Assembly: GCA_002700385.1 (NCBI GenBank)
Contig: PADC01000008.1
Coordinates: 350,485 to 414,484, forward strand
DNA from: Cycloclasticus sp.
Lineage (GTDB): Bacteria; Pseudomonadota; Gammaproteobacteria; Methylococcales; Cycloclasticaceae
Direction of reading: 5' to 3'
Length of the DNA: 64,000 bases
The notes under the pieces are model-generated. The model searched no databases. It was not told where the DNA came from and was given only the letters and a program-made list of their open reading frames with translations. Both the position numbers and the translations under genes were made by a program. Each line of letters opens with the position of its first letter. The stretch's first letter is position 1. Positions 29,367 through 39,125 of the stretch are shown in pieces.

Positions 29367-30020
29367 TTATTTAACGAAGCCGCTGTCTTCCAGCAACTTT
29401 TTGTAGTTTACCGATGCTGGATTCTTCGACTCACCCAACATTAATCGCTCCAAATAACGTGCGATGACATCCACTTCAAGATTCACCACATCACCGACTT
29501 CTCGGTAGCCCAGTGTTGTCATCTCAAGCGTATGCGGCACTATGTTGACAGAGAACGACGAATCATCAACCTTATTCACCGTTAAACTGATGCCATCAAT
29601 ACAAATAGAGCCTTTTTGCGCCACGTATCGAGCCAAGTCTTTCGGCAGACTAAAAGTAAAACGAATTGAACGCGCATCTGCTTTACGCTCAATCACCCGC
29701 CCAACGCCGTCAACATGTCCACTGACTAAATGACCACCCAAGCGCGTTTGTGCCTGCAATGCACATTCCAAATTAACCGGTGAGCCTACCGTTACGTCGC
29801 CCATAGTGGTTGCGGATAAAGTTTCATTTGAAACATCGGCGACAAACTGCTGTGGCATTAACTCAATGGCCGTCAAACAGACGCCATTAACCGCAATGCT
29901 ATCACCCAATTGGGCATCGCTTAAATCTAAATCGGCCGTATCTACCGTTAAACGGACATCACCTTGTTGCTGTTCAATCCCCTTGATTTTGCCGACTGCT
30001 TGAATGATCCCGGTAAACAT
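29367..30020 (-). CDS. ribE: Riboflavin synthase, alpha chain
   Basis: Dismutates two lumazine molecules to riboflavin. The 217-residue protein is two tandem lumazine-binding barrels. The first begins MFTGIIQAVGKIKGIE and contains SIAVNGVCLTA, the second contains VSGHVDGVGRVIERK and SICIDGISLTVNKV. The MFTGII start is the hallmark. It is directly downstream of ribD with no gap (stop 30021, start 30020), so translation is probably coupled. The symbol ribC is also used in some genomes. Confidence 0.97.
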   Translation of the reverse strand: MFTGIIQAVGKIKGIEQQQGDVRLTVDTADLDLSDAQLGDSIAVNGVCLTAIELMPQQFVADVSNETLSATTMGDVTVGSPVNLECALQAQTRLGGHLVSGHVDGVGRVIERKADARSIRFTFSLPKDLARYVAQKGSICIDGISLTVNKVDDSSFSVNIVPHTLEMTTLGYREVGDVVNLEVDVIARYLERLMLGESKNPASVNYKKLLEDSGFVK

Positions 30021-31136
30021 TTAGTCCTCTTTTTTTACGTCGTAAGTTAGCTTTACATCTTCATCCAATTGTTCCATACCCACATATTTCAATTGAACCC
30101 TATCAGATAGTGTTGACACTGTTGGCATTGAGAAAGCACCACGAGCCTCTGTGCCCAACACACTGGGCGCCATGTAAATAATCAACTCATCAATCATGCC
30201 CATCTGCATAAACGCGCCATTTAATAGAGCACCCGCTTCGATCATCACGCTGTTCAACGCTTGCATTGCCAACCAGGTTTCTACTGCATGCAGATCTACC
30301 TGACCTTTCTCATTGGCATCGACTATAACAACACCGCAACCGGCCTTCTTTAACGCCAAGACTGCTGGCTCATCATGACTACATGTTAGTATTGTCACTT
30401 CAGAGCCTTCTTTGAAAACCGCTGCATCAAGCGGCGTTTTTAACGTTGAATCGAGAATAACGATACGCGGTTGTGTAACGCTTAATCCGCCCAAACCCTC
30501 TCTTGCTGTCAATTTAGGATTATCGGCAAGAACCGTCCCAACACCCGTCAGCACAATATCACTTTGCGCGCGTAAACGATGAACATCTTGGCGAGCCTTA
30601 AAACCGGTTATCCACTGGCTTTCACCTGAAGCCATCGCTGTTCGACCATCAAGGCTCATGGCAACTTTGCTCGTCATATACGGTTTACCTGTCATCATTT
30701 TATGACAGAAGGATTTGTTCAATGCTTGCGCTTGGTTTTTCAGCAAACCACACGACACCGTGACACCCGCTTCTCGCAACTTTGACATGCCCATGCCTGC
30801 CACCAATGGGTTAGGGTCTTGCATAGCAATGATGACATGATTGACTCCTGCTTCAATCAAAGCTTCAGCGCACGGCGGGGTTTTACCGTGATGACTGCAC
30901 GGTTCTAACGTAACATAAACCGTTGCCCCGCTGGCATTAACCCCTGCTTTTTTCAGCGCATGAACTTCGGCATGAGGTTCGCCAGCTTTTTCATGCCAGC
31001 CCTCACCAACAATGTCACCCTTCTTGACAATGACACACCCAACGCAAGGGTTTGGTTTGGTGCTGTATTGCCCTAATGCCGCCAATTCCAATGCTCGAGC
31101 CATGTAGCGATGATCATCAGACGAAAACATCACCAT
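30021..31136 (-). CDS. ribD: Bifunctional diaminohydroxyphosphoribosylaminopyrimidine deaminase / 5-amino-6-(5-phosphoribosylamino)uracil reductase
   Basis: Second and third steps of riboflavin synthesis. The N-terminal cytidine-deaminase-type domain (about 5-145) has PHAEVHAL (zinc His and catalytic Glu) and PCSHHGKTPPC (zinc cysteines). The C-terminal reductase domain (about 150-371) has KPYMTSKVAMSLDGRTA and SDIVLTGVGTVLADNPKL. The 371-residue length matches E. coli RibD (367). The start may be the ATG at 31136 or at 31130. It sits six bases downstream of nrdR in the nrdR-ribD-ribE-ribBX-ribH run. Confidence 0.97.
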   Translation of the reverse strand: MVMFSSDDHRYMARALELAALGQYSTKPNPCVGCVIVKKGDIVGEGWHEKAGEPHAEVHALKKAGVNASGATVYVTLEPCSHHGKTPPCAEALIEAGVNHVIIAMQDPNPLVAGMGMSKLREAGVTVSCGLLKNQAQALNKSFCHKMMTGKPYMTSKVAMSLDGRTAMASGESQWITGFKARQDVHRLRAQSDIVLTGVGTVLADNPKLTAREGLGGLSVTQPRIVILDSTLKTPLDAAVFKEGSEVTILTCSHDEPAVLALKKAGCGVVIVDANEKGQVDLHAVETWLAMQALNSVMIEAGALLNGAFMQMGMIDELIIYMAPSVLGTEARGAFSMPTVSTLSDRVQLKYVGMEQLDEDVKLTYDVKKED

Positions 31137-31142
31137 CTGGAA

Positions 31143-31640
31143 CTATTCCTTACCAATAACAGCAGACAATGTCAGCTGTTCATTTTTATCTTCCTTCTCC
31201 AACGCATCAATCACTTCTCTGAATGCATTAATGTCTTCGAAACTTTTATAAACAGAAGCAAAACGAACATAAGCCACGTGATCAAGATTCTCTAATTCTT
31301 CCATGACTAATTCTCCAATCTTCATGGAAGGCACTTCTCGTTCACCGAGAGATAAAAGACGCTTTTTGATTCGACTCATGGCCGCATCAATGTCCTCACT
31401 TTTAACCGGACGTTTTTCCAGTGCCCGTAAAAAACCCGCACTGAGTTTTTCTTCCCAAAACGGTTCTCGAACACCATCACTTTTCACCACTCTAGGGAGG
31501 TTTAGTTCAGCCGTTTCGAAAGTGGTAAAACGCTCTTTACAAGCAACGCATTCACGTCTTCTGCGCACGCTGTCCCCTTCGCCAGCCAGGCGAGAATCGA
31601 TCACTTTAGTATCATGATCACCGCAAAAGGGACACTGCAC
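31143..31640 (-). CDS. nrdR: Transcriptional repressor NrdR
   Basis: ATP/dATP-sensing repressor of ribonucleotide reductase genes. The 165-residue protein has a zinc ribbon with C3, C6, C31 and C34 ([28 protein letters not shown]) followed by an ATP-cone domain (about 46-140; [19 protein letters not shown]). It lies 11 bases downstream of glyA and upstream of ribD, the usual gammaproteobacterial context. NrdR boxes would be expected at nrd promoters elsewhere; none is evident here. Confidence 0.97.
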   Translation of the reverse strand: MQCPFCGDHDTKVIDSRLAGEGDSVRRRRECVACKERFTTFETAELNLPRVVKSDGVREPFWEEKLSAGFLRALEKRPVKSEDIDAAMSRIKKRLLSLGEREVPSMKIGELVMEELENLDHVAYVRFASVYKSFEDINAFREVIDALEKEDKNEQLTLSAVIGKE

Positions 31641-31651
31641 CGCCTTAAACC

Positions 31652-32908
31652 TTAGTCAGCGTAAACGGGCAAACGATCACAAATAGCCAATACATTTTCT
31701 TTAACTGTTTGTTGAACACTCTCGTTTTCAATATCATCTAAAATATCACACATCCAACCCGCCAGGTCTTTACTGTCTTGTTCTGTAAAGCCTCGGGTTG
31801 TAATCGCTGGCGCACCTAACCTGATACCACTGGTCACAAATGGTGATTGTGGATCATTTGGTACGGAGTTCTTATTCGTCGTGATATTGGCTTGCTCTAA
31901 AGCCGCTTCTGCCGCTTTCCCTGTTAAGCCTTTATCTATTAAATCCACCAAAAACAAATGGTTATCCGTGCCGCCGGACACAATATTGTATCCACGCGCA
32001 ATAAATGTATCGGCCATTGCGCTTGCGTTAATCTTTACTTGCTTTTGATACGCTTTAAACTCGTCTGTCAACGCTTCTTTAAACGCAACGGCTTTTGCTG
32101 CAATAACATGCATTAGTGGGCCACCTTGTGTCCCAGGGAAAACCATTGAATTCAGTTTCTTCTCAATGTCGGGGTTAGACTTAGCCAAAATTAGCCCACC
32201 ACGTGGACCGCGTAAAGTTTTGTGCGTTGTTGAAGTCGTGACATCTGCAATTTGCACGGGGCTTGGGTACTCACCTGCTGCTACTAAGCCAGCAATATGC
32301 GCCATATCAACAAACAAATACGCACCCACTGAATCGGCAATATCACGGAATTTTTGCCAATCCATCACACGAGAATACGCTGAAAATCCCGCCACGATCA
32401 TTTTAGGCTTGTGCTCATTTGCTAAGGCTTGGATTTCATCGTAATCAACCTCGCCGGTTGCTTCGTTCAAGCCATACTGAACAGCATTGAATATTTTGCC
32501 TGAAAAATTAACTTTCGCACCGTGTGTCAAGTGACCACCATGCGCCAGACTCATGCCCAAAATCGTATCGCCCGCTTGTAACAAAGCGAAATAAACCGCT
32601 GCATTGGCTTGAGAACCCGCATGCGGCTGTACATTAGCATAATCCGCACCGAATAACTCCTTAACACGATCAATGGCTAATTGCTCAGCAATGTCCACAT
32701 ACTCACACCCACCGTAATATCGCTTACCGGGGTAACCTTCAGCATATTTATTGGTTAGCATAGAACCTTGCGCTTGCATCACACGTGGACTGGCATAGTT
32801 TTCAGACGCAATCAACTCAATGTGATCCTCTTGGCGCTGCTCTTCTTGTTGAATAGACGCCCAAAGTTCGTCATCAAATCCTTCAATCTTCATGCTTTTA
32901 GTGTACAT
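31652..32908 (-). CDS. glyA: Serine hydroxymethyltransferase
   Basis: PLP enzyme converting serine and tetrahydrofolate to glycine and 5,10-methylene-THF, the main one-carbon source. The 418-residue protein has the PLP lysine K230 in [35 protein letters not shown] near residue 29, and [18 protein letters not shown] near 64. Length matches E. coli (417). It is the first gene of the glyA-nrdR-ribD run and divergent from ettA. The 169-base intergenic region must hold both promoters; no riboswitch is apparent. Confidence 0.98.
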   Translation of the reverse strand: MYTKSMKIEGFDDELWASIQQEEQRQEDHIELIASENYASPRVMQAQGSMLTNKYAEGYPGKRYYGGCEYVDIAEQLAIDRVKELFGADYANVQPHAGSQANAAVYFALLQAGDTILGMSLAHGGHLTHGAKVNFSGKIFNAVQYGLNEATGEVDYDEIQALANEHKPKMIVAGFSAYSRVMDWQKFRDIADSVGAYLFVDMAHIAGLVAAGEYPSPVQIADVTTSTTHKTLRGPRGGLILAKSNPDIEKKLNSMVFPGTQGGPLMHVIAAKAVAFKEALTDEFKAYQKQVKINASAMADTFIARGYNIVSGGTDNHLFLVDLIDKGLTGKAAEAALEQANITTNKNSVPNDPQSPFVTSGIRLGAPAITTRGFTEQDSKDLAGWMCDILDDIENESVQQTVKENVLAICDRLPVYAD

Positions 32909-33077
32909 TTTATTTTCCCGTGCTTTTTTGCAAAGTAATGCTATTTAATAAGGCCGGCAATTTTACATCATATAGTGCTTTCAACGCTATTTTTTAAGAT
33001 AAAAACACAAGTAGCACTTTTCAAAAAATCCTCTCTCGGTAATACTAAGCGGCTCATTAATCAATCGAAAATCAACC

Positions 33078-34748
33078 ATGGCTCAATACATTTACACAAT
33101 GAATCGCGTGAGCAAAGTCGTACCGCCTAAACGCCAAATTCTTACCGATATTTCCCTCTCGTTTTTTCCTGGCGCAAAAATTGGTGTATTAGGGCTCAAT
33201 GGCGCGGGCAAATCCACACTGTTAAAAATCATGGCAGGGCTCGATACCGACATTGAAGGCGAGGCAAGGCCACAACCCGGCATAAAGATTGGCTACTTAT
33301 CTCAAGAACCTCAATTAGACGAGAGCAAAGATGTTCGCGGCAACATAGAAGAAGCCTTAGGTGATTTAACATCTGCGCAAGCCGAGTTAGACGCAGTATA
33401 CGCTGCTTATGCCGAACCAGATGCCGATTTTGATGCCTTAGCCGCCCGCCAGGCTGAGCTGGAAAACATCCTACAAGCAGGTGACGGGCACGATACGGAT
33501 CGCACGATGGAAATCGCCGCAGATGCCTTACGTCTCCCACCATGGGATGCAGATGTTAGCAAACTCTCAGGCGGTGAAAAACGCCGAGTCGCCTTATGTA
33601 AGCTACTGCTATCAAAACCCGATATGTTACTGCTGGACGAACCCACCAACCACTTAGACGCGGAATCTGTTGCATGGTTGGAACGTTTTTTACACGACTT
33701 TACGGGCACTGTGGTGGCCGTTACTCATGATCGTTATTTCCTCGATAATGTGGCGGGTTGGATTTTAGAGCTCGATCGTGGACGCGGTATCCCTTGGGAA
33801 GGGAATTACTCATCTTGGCTCGAACAAAAAGACGCGCGTCTTGAACAAGAACAAAAAGCTGATGCTTCTCGCAAACGCTCGATCAAAAAAGAATTGGAAT
33901 GGGTACGAACAAACCCTAAAGGCCGACATGCAAAAAGCAAAGCACGGATGGCTCGATTCGATGAATTGCAAACTAAAGAATTCCAACAACGCAGTGAAAC
34001 TCAAGAAATTTATATTCCCCCTGGCCCTCGACTAGGTGATTCCGTTATCGAAGCCATTAATGTTAGTAAAGCCTTTGGCGACCGCGTCTTGTACGACAAC
34101 CTGAATTTCAGGCTTCCTCAAGGTGGCATTGTGGGCATTATCGGTGCTAATGGTGCGGGTAAATCCACCTTATTTAAAATGATGGGGGGGTTAGAAGAAC
34201 CAACGAGTGGAGAAATTAAAATAGGTGAAACCGTCAAACTCGCTTACGTTGATCAATCCCGCGATAACTTGGACGACAACAAAACTGTTTGGGAAGAGCT
34301 GTCAGGTGGGCTTGATGTCATTACCGTTGGCACGTACGAAACCCCTTCACGCGCTTATGTCGGTCGCTTTAATTTTAAAGGTTCCGACCAACAAAAACGC
34401 ATGGGCGATCTATCTGGCGGTGAACGTAATCGTGTGCATCTCGCAAAAGTTCTTAAAGAAGGTGGCAATGTTCTCTTACTGGATGAGCCCACGAATGATT
34501 TAGACATTGAAACACTGCGTGCACTGGAAGAAGCCCTACTCAGCTTCCCTGGCTGCGCTGTTGTTATTTCCCATGACCGGTGGTTTCTTGACCGTATTGC
34601 CACGCATATGCTGGCGTTTGAAGGTGACAGTAAAGTCGTTTGGTTTGAAGGCAATTATGAAGAGTACGAAACAGACCTTAAACGCCGCTTAGGCGCTGAA
34701 GCCGATCAACCTAAACGGCTTAAGTATAAAAAGCTAGCCGGCTCATAA
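33078..34748 (+). CDS. ettA: Energy-dependent translational throttle protein EttA (ABC-F)
   Basis: Ribosome E-site ABC-F ATPase that gates entry into elongation according to the ATP/ADP ratio. The 556-residue protein (E. coli 555) has two ABC domains with no membrane part. Walker A motifs are GLNGAGKST (39-47) and GANGAGKST (near 357), signatures LSGGEKRR and LSGGERNR, and Walker [12 protein letters not shown] and [11 protein letters not shown]. The EttA-specific arm and linker [19 protein letters not shown] is present. It is monocistronic and divergent from glyA. Confidence 0.97.
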   Translation: MAQYIYTMNRVSKVVPPKRQILTDISLSFFPGAKIGVLGLNGAGKSTLLKIMAGLDTDIEGEARPQPGIKIGYLSQEPQLDESKDVRGNIEEALGDLTSAQAELDAVYAAYAEPDADFDALAARQAELENILQAGDGHDTDRTMEIAADALRLPPWDADVSKLSGGEKRRVALCKLLLSKPDMLLLDEPTNHLDAESVAWLERFLHDFTGTVVAVTHDRYFLDNVAGWILELDRGRGIPWEGNYSSWLEQKDARLEQEQKADASRKRSIKKELEWVRTNPKGRHAKSKARMARFDELQTKEFQQRSETQEIYIPPGPRLGDSVIEAINVSKAFGDRVLYDNLNFRLPQGGIVGIIGANGAGKSTLFKMMGGLEEPTSGEIKIGETVKLAYVDQSRDNLDDNKTVWEELSGGLDVITVGTYETPSRAYVGRFNFKGSDQQKRMGDLSGGERNRVHLAKVLKEGGNVLLLDEPTNDLDIETLRALEEALLSFPGCAVVISHDRWFLDRIATHMLAFEGDSKVVWFEGNYEEYETDLKRRLGAEADQPKRLKYKKLAGS

Positions 34749-34790
34749 TAGCGTCGTTTTGTAAGAAATTAACGAATTACCTTTGTTCGT

Positions 34791-34834
34791 AAACCGACTT
34801 CTCGTGTTAATTCATCACCTCGACAAGTCGGTTT
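34791..34834. repeat. Long inverted repeat downstream of ettA
   Basis: AAACCGACTT (34791-34800) is perfectly complementary to AAGTCGGTTT (34825-34834) with a 24-base loop. It lies in the convergent ettA-nudix gap (34749-34996), which otherwise holds nothing I recognise. No clear U-tract follows on either strand, so it may act as an RNA 3'-end stabiliser rather than a classical terminator. Confidence 0.55.
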
Positions 34835-34996
34835 AACTGCCGTTCCTTTATCGCTTTTGAAGTATGCTGAGTGCGAGCCTTTACGTGTTGCCCAGCAAAG
34901 TTAAAGGGCACATTGAATATTTCACCTTACTATTTTTTAACGCTGACAGGTCAAGCTCTCTTCAACTAAGACGTTTATTAATGCGTTTAAACAAGT

Positions 34997-35500
34997 TTAT
35001 CGCCTGGGAACATAAGCCAAGTTTTGGTGCCAAAAATCAACCACATAATTGATACGCGCCCGAAGCAGTTCTCTATAGGCAGGTAAATCACTCAAGTGAA
35101 TCCAGCGACACTCTATAATGCCTTCTTCATTTTGAGGAACCGTTTCATCGTCTTCACTGTCATATTCCATTAAATACCAATGCGTTTTTTTTAGGTATTT
35201 CACCCCGCCATGGGTGGTCGTGTGAAAAGTTGAAACGAGTTTTCCTTTGATCGATAATTTATTAGGGTCCAACCCCGTCTCTTCTTCTACTTCTCTAATA
35301 GCAGCTGTTTCTTTTGATTGGCCGGGTTCAATTCGCCCTTTAGGCATATCCCATTTACCCCGCTTAAACATCAGTAAAACGTGGTGACTTCTATTACGCA
35401 CTAAGCCGCCTGCTGACTCTATCACCGGAAGCCCAATTGTTTCCTCCAGATTCATTCTTTTTTTACCTTTATCATTCTTATTGTGTTTACCCATGTGCAT
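34997..35500 (-). CDS. Nudix family hydrolase
   Basis: The 167-residue protein has a complete Nudix box, in two overlapping pieces GRIEPGQSKETAAIREVEEE and REVEEETGL (about residues 55-77), which binds Mg and cleaves a nucleoside diphosphate linked to another moiety. GKWDMPKGRIEPG precedes it, as in diadenosine- or diphosphoinositol-polyphosphate hydrolase-like members, so a dinucleoside-polyphosphate substrate is plausible but not shown. The N-terminal 18 residues are Lys/Asn-rich and may include a later true start. It lies 24 bases downstream of ppk2 on the same strand, hinting at a shared polyphosphate/nucleotide role. Confidence 0.85.
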   Translation of the reverse strand: MHMGKHNKNDKGKKRMNLEETIGLPVIESAGGLVRNRSHHVLLMFKRGKWDMPKGRIEPGQSKETAAIREVEEETGLDPNKLSIKGKLVSTFHTTTHGGVKYLKKTHWYLMEYDSEDDETVPQNEEGIIECRWIHLSDLPAYRELLRARINYVVDFWHQNLAYVPRR

Positions 35501-35524
35501 GCTAGTTCTTAAAATAAAAAGACC

Positions 35525-36361
35525 TTACCCTTTTAATTCTTTAAGCACGGCAAGTTGCTTCATCGTCAAACCGCTAAATTTAACGCCGGCTATATCAATA
35601 CTTTGCGATTTAATAACATCTTCTCCGGTCAACGGTTGAAAATCTTTATGACCAAAAAGTCTCACCAAGTGTAGCATGGTCGTTAAGCGAGCCTCTTTTT
35701 TATTATTCGCATTAACAATAATCCAAGGAGATCGATTTGATGAAGTCCGCTCAAACATTTGTTCCTTAAATTTGGTAAAAATATGCCATTTCTCTCGAGC
35801 CTTTAGGTCATTATTAGAAAATTTCCAGAAAGTTAGCGGGTTTTTAATTCTGTCTTCAAATCGGAAAAGCTGTGTATCTTCTCGTATGGATAAATAAAAC
35901 TTAACCAACATCAACCCGTCGTCGATTAAAGCGTGCTCCCAATTAAGCACTTTCCCCATAAAATATTTGTACTGACTTTCGGAACAATACCCCATAGCGG
36001 GTTCAATCATCGCGCGGGTGTACCAGGAACGATCAAAAAAAACAATTTCCCTTTCTTTTGGCATGTGCTTAGCGTAGCGCCTAAACCAGTTTTTAGATTC
36101 TTTTTTTGTTGGTATACCCAGTTCAACCGTTCTAAAATGTGCCGGCATCATGTTTTCATTAAAGCGCTTGATAGTCGAACCTTTTCCCGCCGCATCTCGC
36201 CCTTCAAACACAATAGCTAAACGCCCCTTTTTAGCAACAATTGATTGTTGAATTTTCAATAATTCAACTTGTAAACGCCGTTTTTCAACCTGATAGTCTT
36301 TTTCCGTTATATCCTGATAAGGTGTTTCTACCGCCTTGATTTTCTTTAACTTCATACGCAA
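35525..36361 (-). CDS. ppk2: Polyphosphate kinase 2 family protein
   Basis: Transfers phosphate between polyphosphate and nucleotides. The 278-residue protein is a single-domain PPK2 with a P-loop kinase fold. Walker A GRDAAGKGSTIKRF starts at residue 54, the lid region holds RTVELGIPTKKESKNWFRRY, and Walker B is IVFFDRSWYTRAMIEPAMGY near residue 113. FWKFSNNDLKAREKWH and SPWIIVNANNKKEARL are family segments near the C-terminus. Whether it prefers GDP, ADP or AMP cannot be told. It is adjacent to the Nudix gene on the same strand. Confidence 0.93.
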   Translation of the reverse strand: MRMKLKKIKAVETPYQDITEKDYQVEKRRLQVELLKIQQSIVAKKGRLAIVFEGRDAAGKGSTIKRFNENMMPAHFRTVELGIPTKKESKNWFRRYAKHMPKEREIVFFDRSWYTRAMIEPAMGYCSESQYKYFMGKVLNWEHALIDDGLMLVKFYLSIREDTQLFRFEDRIKNPLTFWKFSNNDLKAREKWHIFTKFKEQMFERTSSNRSPWIIVNANNKKEARLTTMLHLVRLFGHKDFQPLTGEDVIKSQSIDIAGVKFSGLTMKQLAVLKELKG

Positions 36362-36452
36362 TGAGAAAATGATTTAATCGATTTGATGCACCATCTTATC
36401 AGTTTATTATGATATTTTTGTGACAGTAGATTTAACGACCAAAAGAGAAAAA

Positions 36453-37763
36453 CTAATTCAAGTTTGTCGTCGCAAACCCTTTTCTAATAACGCCTTCTTG
36501 AAAATGTTTTTTTCGATTTATATTAAAGGCCTCAGGCGCAATGATGCCTTGGATACGAAGCGGTTTACCCTTAGAATCCGTTAGCACTTTATCAAGGTTA
36601 ACGACCATTTCCTTTACCGGATTCATATAACGATCCATGATCGTCATTACTCTGGGTCGTAGCTTTGATTCTTCATTAACCTCCAACACCAAGGCAATAC
36701 GGTTATCGCTAAGTTGCACATAACATCCCGGCGGGAAGACACCCAAACTTTCTATAAATTTACTCACTAAGGGCCGATCAAATTGTTGACCAGCTTGTTG
36801 ATAAAGAATTTTTGTCGCTTCCAGATGCGTCATTCCTTTTTTATAAACCTTATCACTCGTCAGGGCATCATAGGTATCGGCTATAGCCACAACGTTAGAA
36901 TAAAAAGAGACACCCGAATCTTTTAAACCTTGAGGATAACCCTGTCCTTTTATCCTCTCATGATGCGTTAAGGCTGTTTCTATCGCGCCATAAAACATGT
37001 TGTCACTAGATTTAAGCAACTCTGCACCCAACGTTGTATGAGTTTTCATGATCTCAAGCTCATCTGGATCTAATTCAGCCGGTTTATTAAGAATGGACAC
37101 CGGAATTAACATTTTCCCCATATCGTGCATCATTCCACATAAACCCAAGTTCCTTAATTCCTGTTCGGGCAAGCCAATATGGCGCCCAAGCACAATAGAC
37201 AACATGCTGACATTTAAACTGTGCTGAGCGGTATATTCATCTTTATTTTTTAACTGCATGAGCCATAAATGAGCATCCGGAGATTTCAAAATACTGTTCA
37301 CCGATGAGGCAACAGATTCTTTGGCTAACTTAGCATCTATACCGCCACCATTTCTGACCTTTGTCATGAAGTCGGTGATTAAACGATGTGTCGCTTGGTA
37401 ATGACGAGTTGCACTGCGGATTTCTTTTTCGAAAGAACCCCGTTTTTTTGACGGTTTACCTAACAAGATCTGGTTGTTTGCCAACCGACTTTTCGCTGAT
37501 AAACTCAGTTTGCTTTCTCGAGCCTGGTCAACATAAACGTAATAACAAATATTTTTTAGTACGTTAAGCTCTCGTTCGGTTTTTATATTAAAGCCTTGAA
37601 GTTTAAAGGGTGACTCAATCCAAGGGCGATCAAGCTGAGCAACGTACATGCCCATTGCTAAATTATCTGTTCGGACATACGTTAACTCAGACTCCAAGAT
37701 GCCTTTAGTTGCCTGAGGGGTTGGCACTTTTTTCCTAAAGAGCTTGAGAACCCAATCAATCAT
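36453..37763 (-). CDS. HD-GYP domain c-di-GMP phosphodiesterase
   Basis: The 436-residue cytosolic protein has an N-terminal DUF3391 domain (about 22-110) and an HD-GYP domain (about 160-350). Catalytic motifs are present: HSLNVS (H181), HDMGK (H213, D214), THHE (267-269) and the GYP loop GQGYP (273-277). It should hydrolyse c-di-GMP to pGpG or GMP. DUF3391-HD-GYP proteins are typical of gammaproteobacteria. It is monocistronic. With the degenerate GGDEF protein at 4914 it is the only c-di-GMP-related gene in the window. Confidence 0.92.
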   Translation of the reverse strand: MIDWVLKLFRKKVPTPQATKGILESELTYVRTDNLAMGMYVAQLDRPWIESPFKLQGFNIKTERELNVLKNICYYVYVDQARESKLSLSAKSRLANNQILLGKPSKKRGSFEKEIRSATRHYQATHRLITDFMTKVRNGGGIDAKLAKESVASSVNSILKSPDAHLWLMQLKNKDEYTAQHSLNVSMLSIVLGRHIGLPEQELRNLGLCGMMHDMGKMLIPVSILNKPAELDPDELEIMKTHTTLGAELLKSSDNMFYGAIETALTHHERIKGQGYPQGLKDSGVSFYSNVVAIADTYDALTSDKVYKKGMTHLEATKILYQQAGQQFDRPLVSKFIESLGVFPPGCYVQLSDNRIALVLEVNEESKLRPRVMTIMDRYMNPVKEMVVNLDKVLTDSKGKPLRIQGIIAPEAFNINRKKHFQEGVIRKGFATTNLN

Positions 37764-38058
37764 AATCCATTGCCTGATTCCAGTTTGGTCAGATAGAACT
37801 TATCCTCTAAAAAGTATAAGACGACATGCCAGTCTCTCTGAATTTTTTTTACGTCAATGTTTCATTTCTTAGAAGTATGTCACAAATAATTGATCTTATT
37901 AAAGATTTCAAACACCTCCTTGTGATTAAAGTCGGGTTTTTAATCGTGATATGAATGGGAGCTCGATCATTGTTACAAGCAGTCATGTAAAAAGCATCAC
38001 CGATGGTTCACGTTACTGAAGAACTCCTCATTTCACTAAACACGGAGCTGACTTATTC
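37764..38058. other. Intergenic region without a supported gene
   Basis: It lies between the HD-GYP start and the cysK stop. It contains CACCTCCTT (37913-37921), a perfect 9-base match to the anti-Shine-Dalgarno of 16S rRNA, and on the plus strand a 25-codon frame (37877-37954) encoding a hydrophobic peptide. Neither has enough support to call a gene. The left part should carry the HD-GYP promoter. Confidence 0.5.
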
Positions 38059-39084
38059 CTAAAATTGAAACCCCGGTGTTGATTGAGAAATCGCTTGTTC
38101 ATCCTCACTCATCTCAATGGAGATATCATCAAATAAAGGCGTGGAAAGGTAACGCTCACCGGTATCGGGCAACATACATAAAATTGTTGAACCTGCTGCA
38201 GCCTGTTCAGCAACCCTTATTGCGCCGGCCAGTGTTGCCCCCGCAGAAATTCCTACAAAAATCCCTTCCTTCATTGCCAAGTCTTTAGAACATTGGATCG
38301 CTTCTTTACCATTAATGGTGAGCAACCCATCAATTCTTGACCCGTCAACCACGTCTGATGTTAGTTTTGGAATAAAGTCTGGAGTCCAGCCTTGTATTGG
38401 GTGAGGCGAAAAATCAGGATGACTTGCCGCATCACCTTGTGCAGTACCACTTGACAATAAAGCAGCAAGTTCAGGTTCACAAACGATGATGTTTGTTTTC
38501 GGGCTTTTTGTTTTTAATACGCTAGAGACACCATTTAATGTTCCCCCCGTCCCGTAACCGGTCACCCAATAATCCAGCGTAGTATCTGAGAAATCATCTA
38601 AAATTTCCTCAGCGGTTGTTTTTATATGCATCTGTGCATTTGCTGGGTTCTCAAATTGTTTAGATTGCCACCACCCGTGTTTTTTGGCCAACTCATCCGC
38701 TTTTTTAACCATCCCGGTTCCCTTTTCAGCAGCAGGCGTTAAGACCACTTTTGCGCCTAAAAAGCGCATTAACTTTCGTCGTTCAACACTGAAGCTTTCT
38801 GACATGGTAATCACCAGCGGGTAACCTTTTTGAGCGCATACCATGGCTAAGCCTATGCCCGTATTGCCACTTGTTGCCTCCACAACAGTTTGCCCTGGCG
38901 TTAGTTCCCCTCGACGTTCGGCATCTTCAATAACGCCCAATGCGAGCCGGTCTTTAACAGAGCCCATCGGGTTAAACGCTTCAATTTTGACAAATAAATT
39001 AATACCTTTTGGGGCTAACTTATTAATACGGACAACCGGCGTATGACCAATTGTTTCAAGAATATTTTCGTAACGCTTACCCAT
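38059..39084 (-). CDS. cysK: Cysteine synthase (O-acetylserine sulfhydrylase A)
   Basis: PLP enzyme forming cysteine from O-acetylserine and sulfide. The 341-residue protein has the PLP lysine K44 in NPMGSVKDRL, the substrate loop EATSGNTGIGLAMV, the phosphate-binding loop GYGTGGTLNGV, and GISAGATL with PDTGERY near the C-terminus. ETIGHTPVVRIN opens it. It is slightly longer than E. coli CysK (323), with a short acidic C-terminal tail ending in QF. It is monocistronic, 41 bases downstream of the decarboxylase stop. Confidence 0.94.
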   Translation of the reverse strand: MGKRYENILETIGHTPVVRINKLAPKGINLFVKIEAFNPMGSVKDRLALGVIEDAERRGELTPGQTVVEATSGNTGIGLAMVCAQKGYPLVITMSESFSVERRKLMRFLGAKVVLTPAAEKGTGMVKKADELAKKHGWWQSKQFENPANAQMHIKTTAEEILDDFSDTTLDYWVTGYGTGGTLNGVSSVLKTKSPKTNIIVCEPELAALLSSGTAQGDAASHPDFSPHPIQGWTPDFIPKLTSDVVDGSRIDGLLTINGKEAIQCSKDLAMKEGIFVGISAGATLAGAIRVAEQAAAGSTILCMLPDTGERYLSTPLFDDISIEMSEDEQAISQSTPGFQF

Positions 39085-39125
39085 TGTTATTCTCCTGTTC
39101 AGTAAAGGTTTTACTTTCGGCGCAC

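Noticed and set aside
37877-37954. 25-codon plus-strand frame encoding a hydrophobic peptide (MSQIIDLIKDFKHLLVIKVG...)
   Set aside because: No well-spaced ribosome site, no recognisable family and no promoter; frames of this size arise by chance in AT-rich intergenic DNA.
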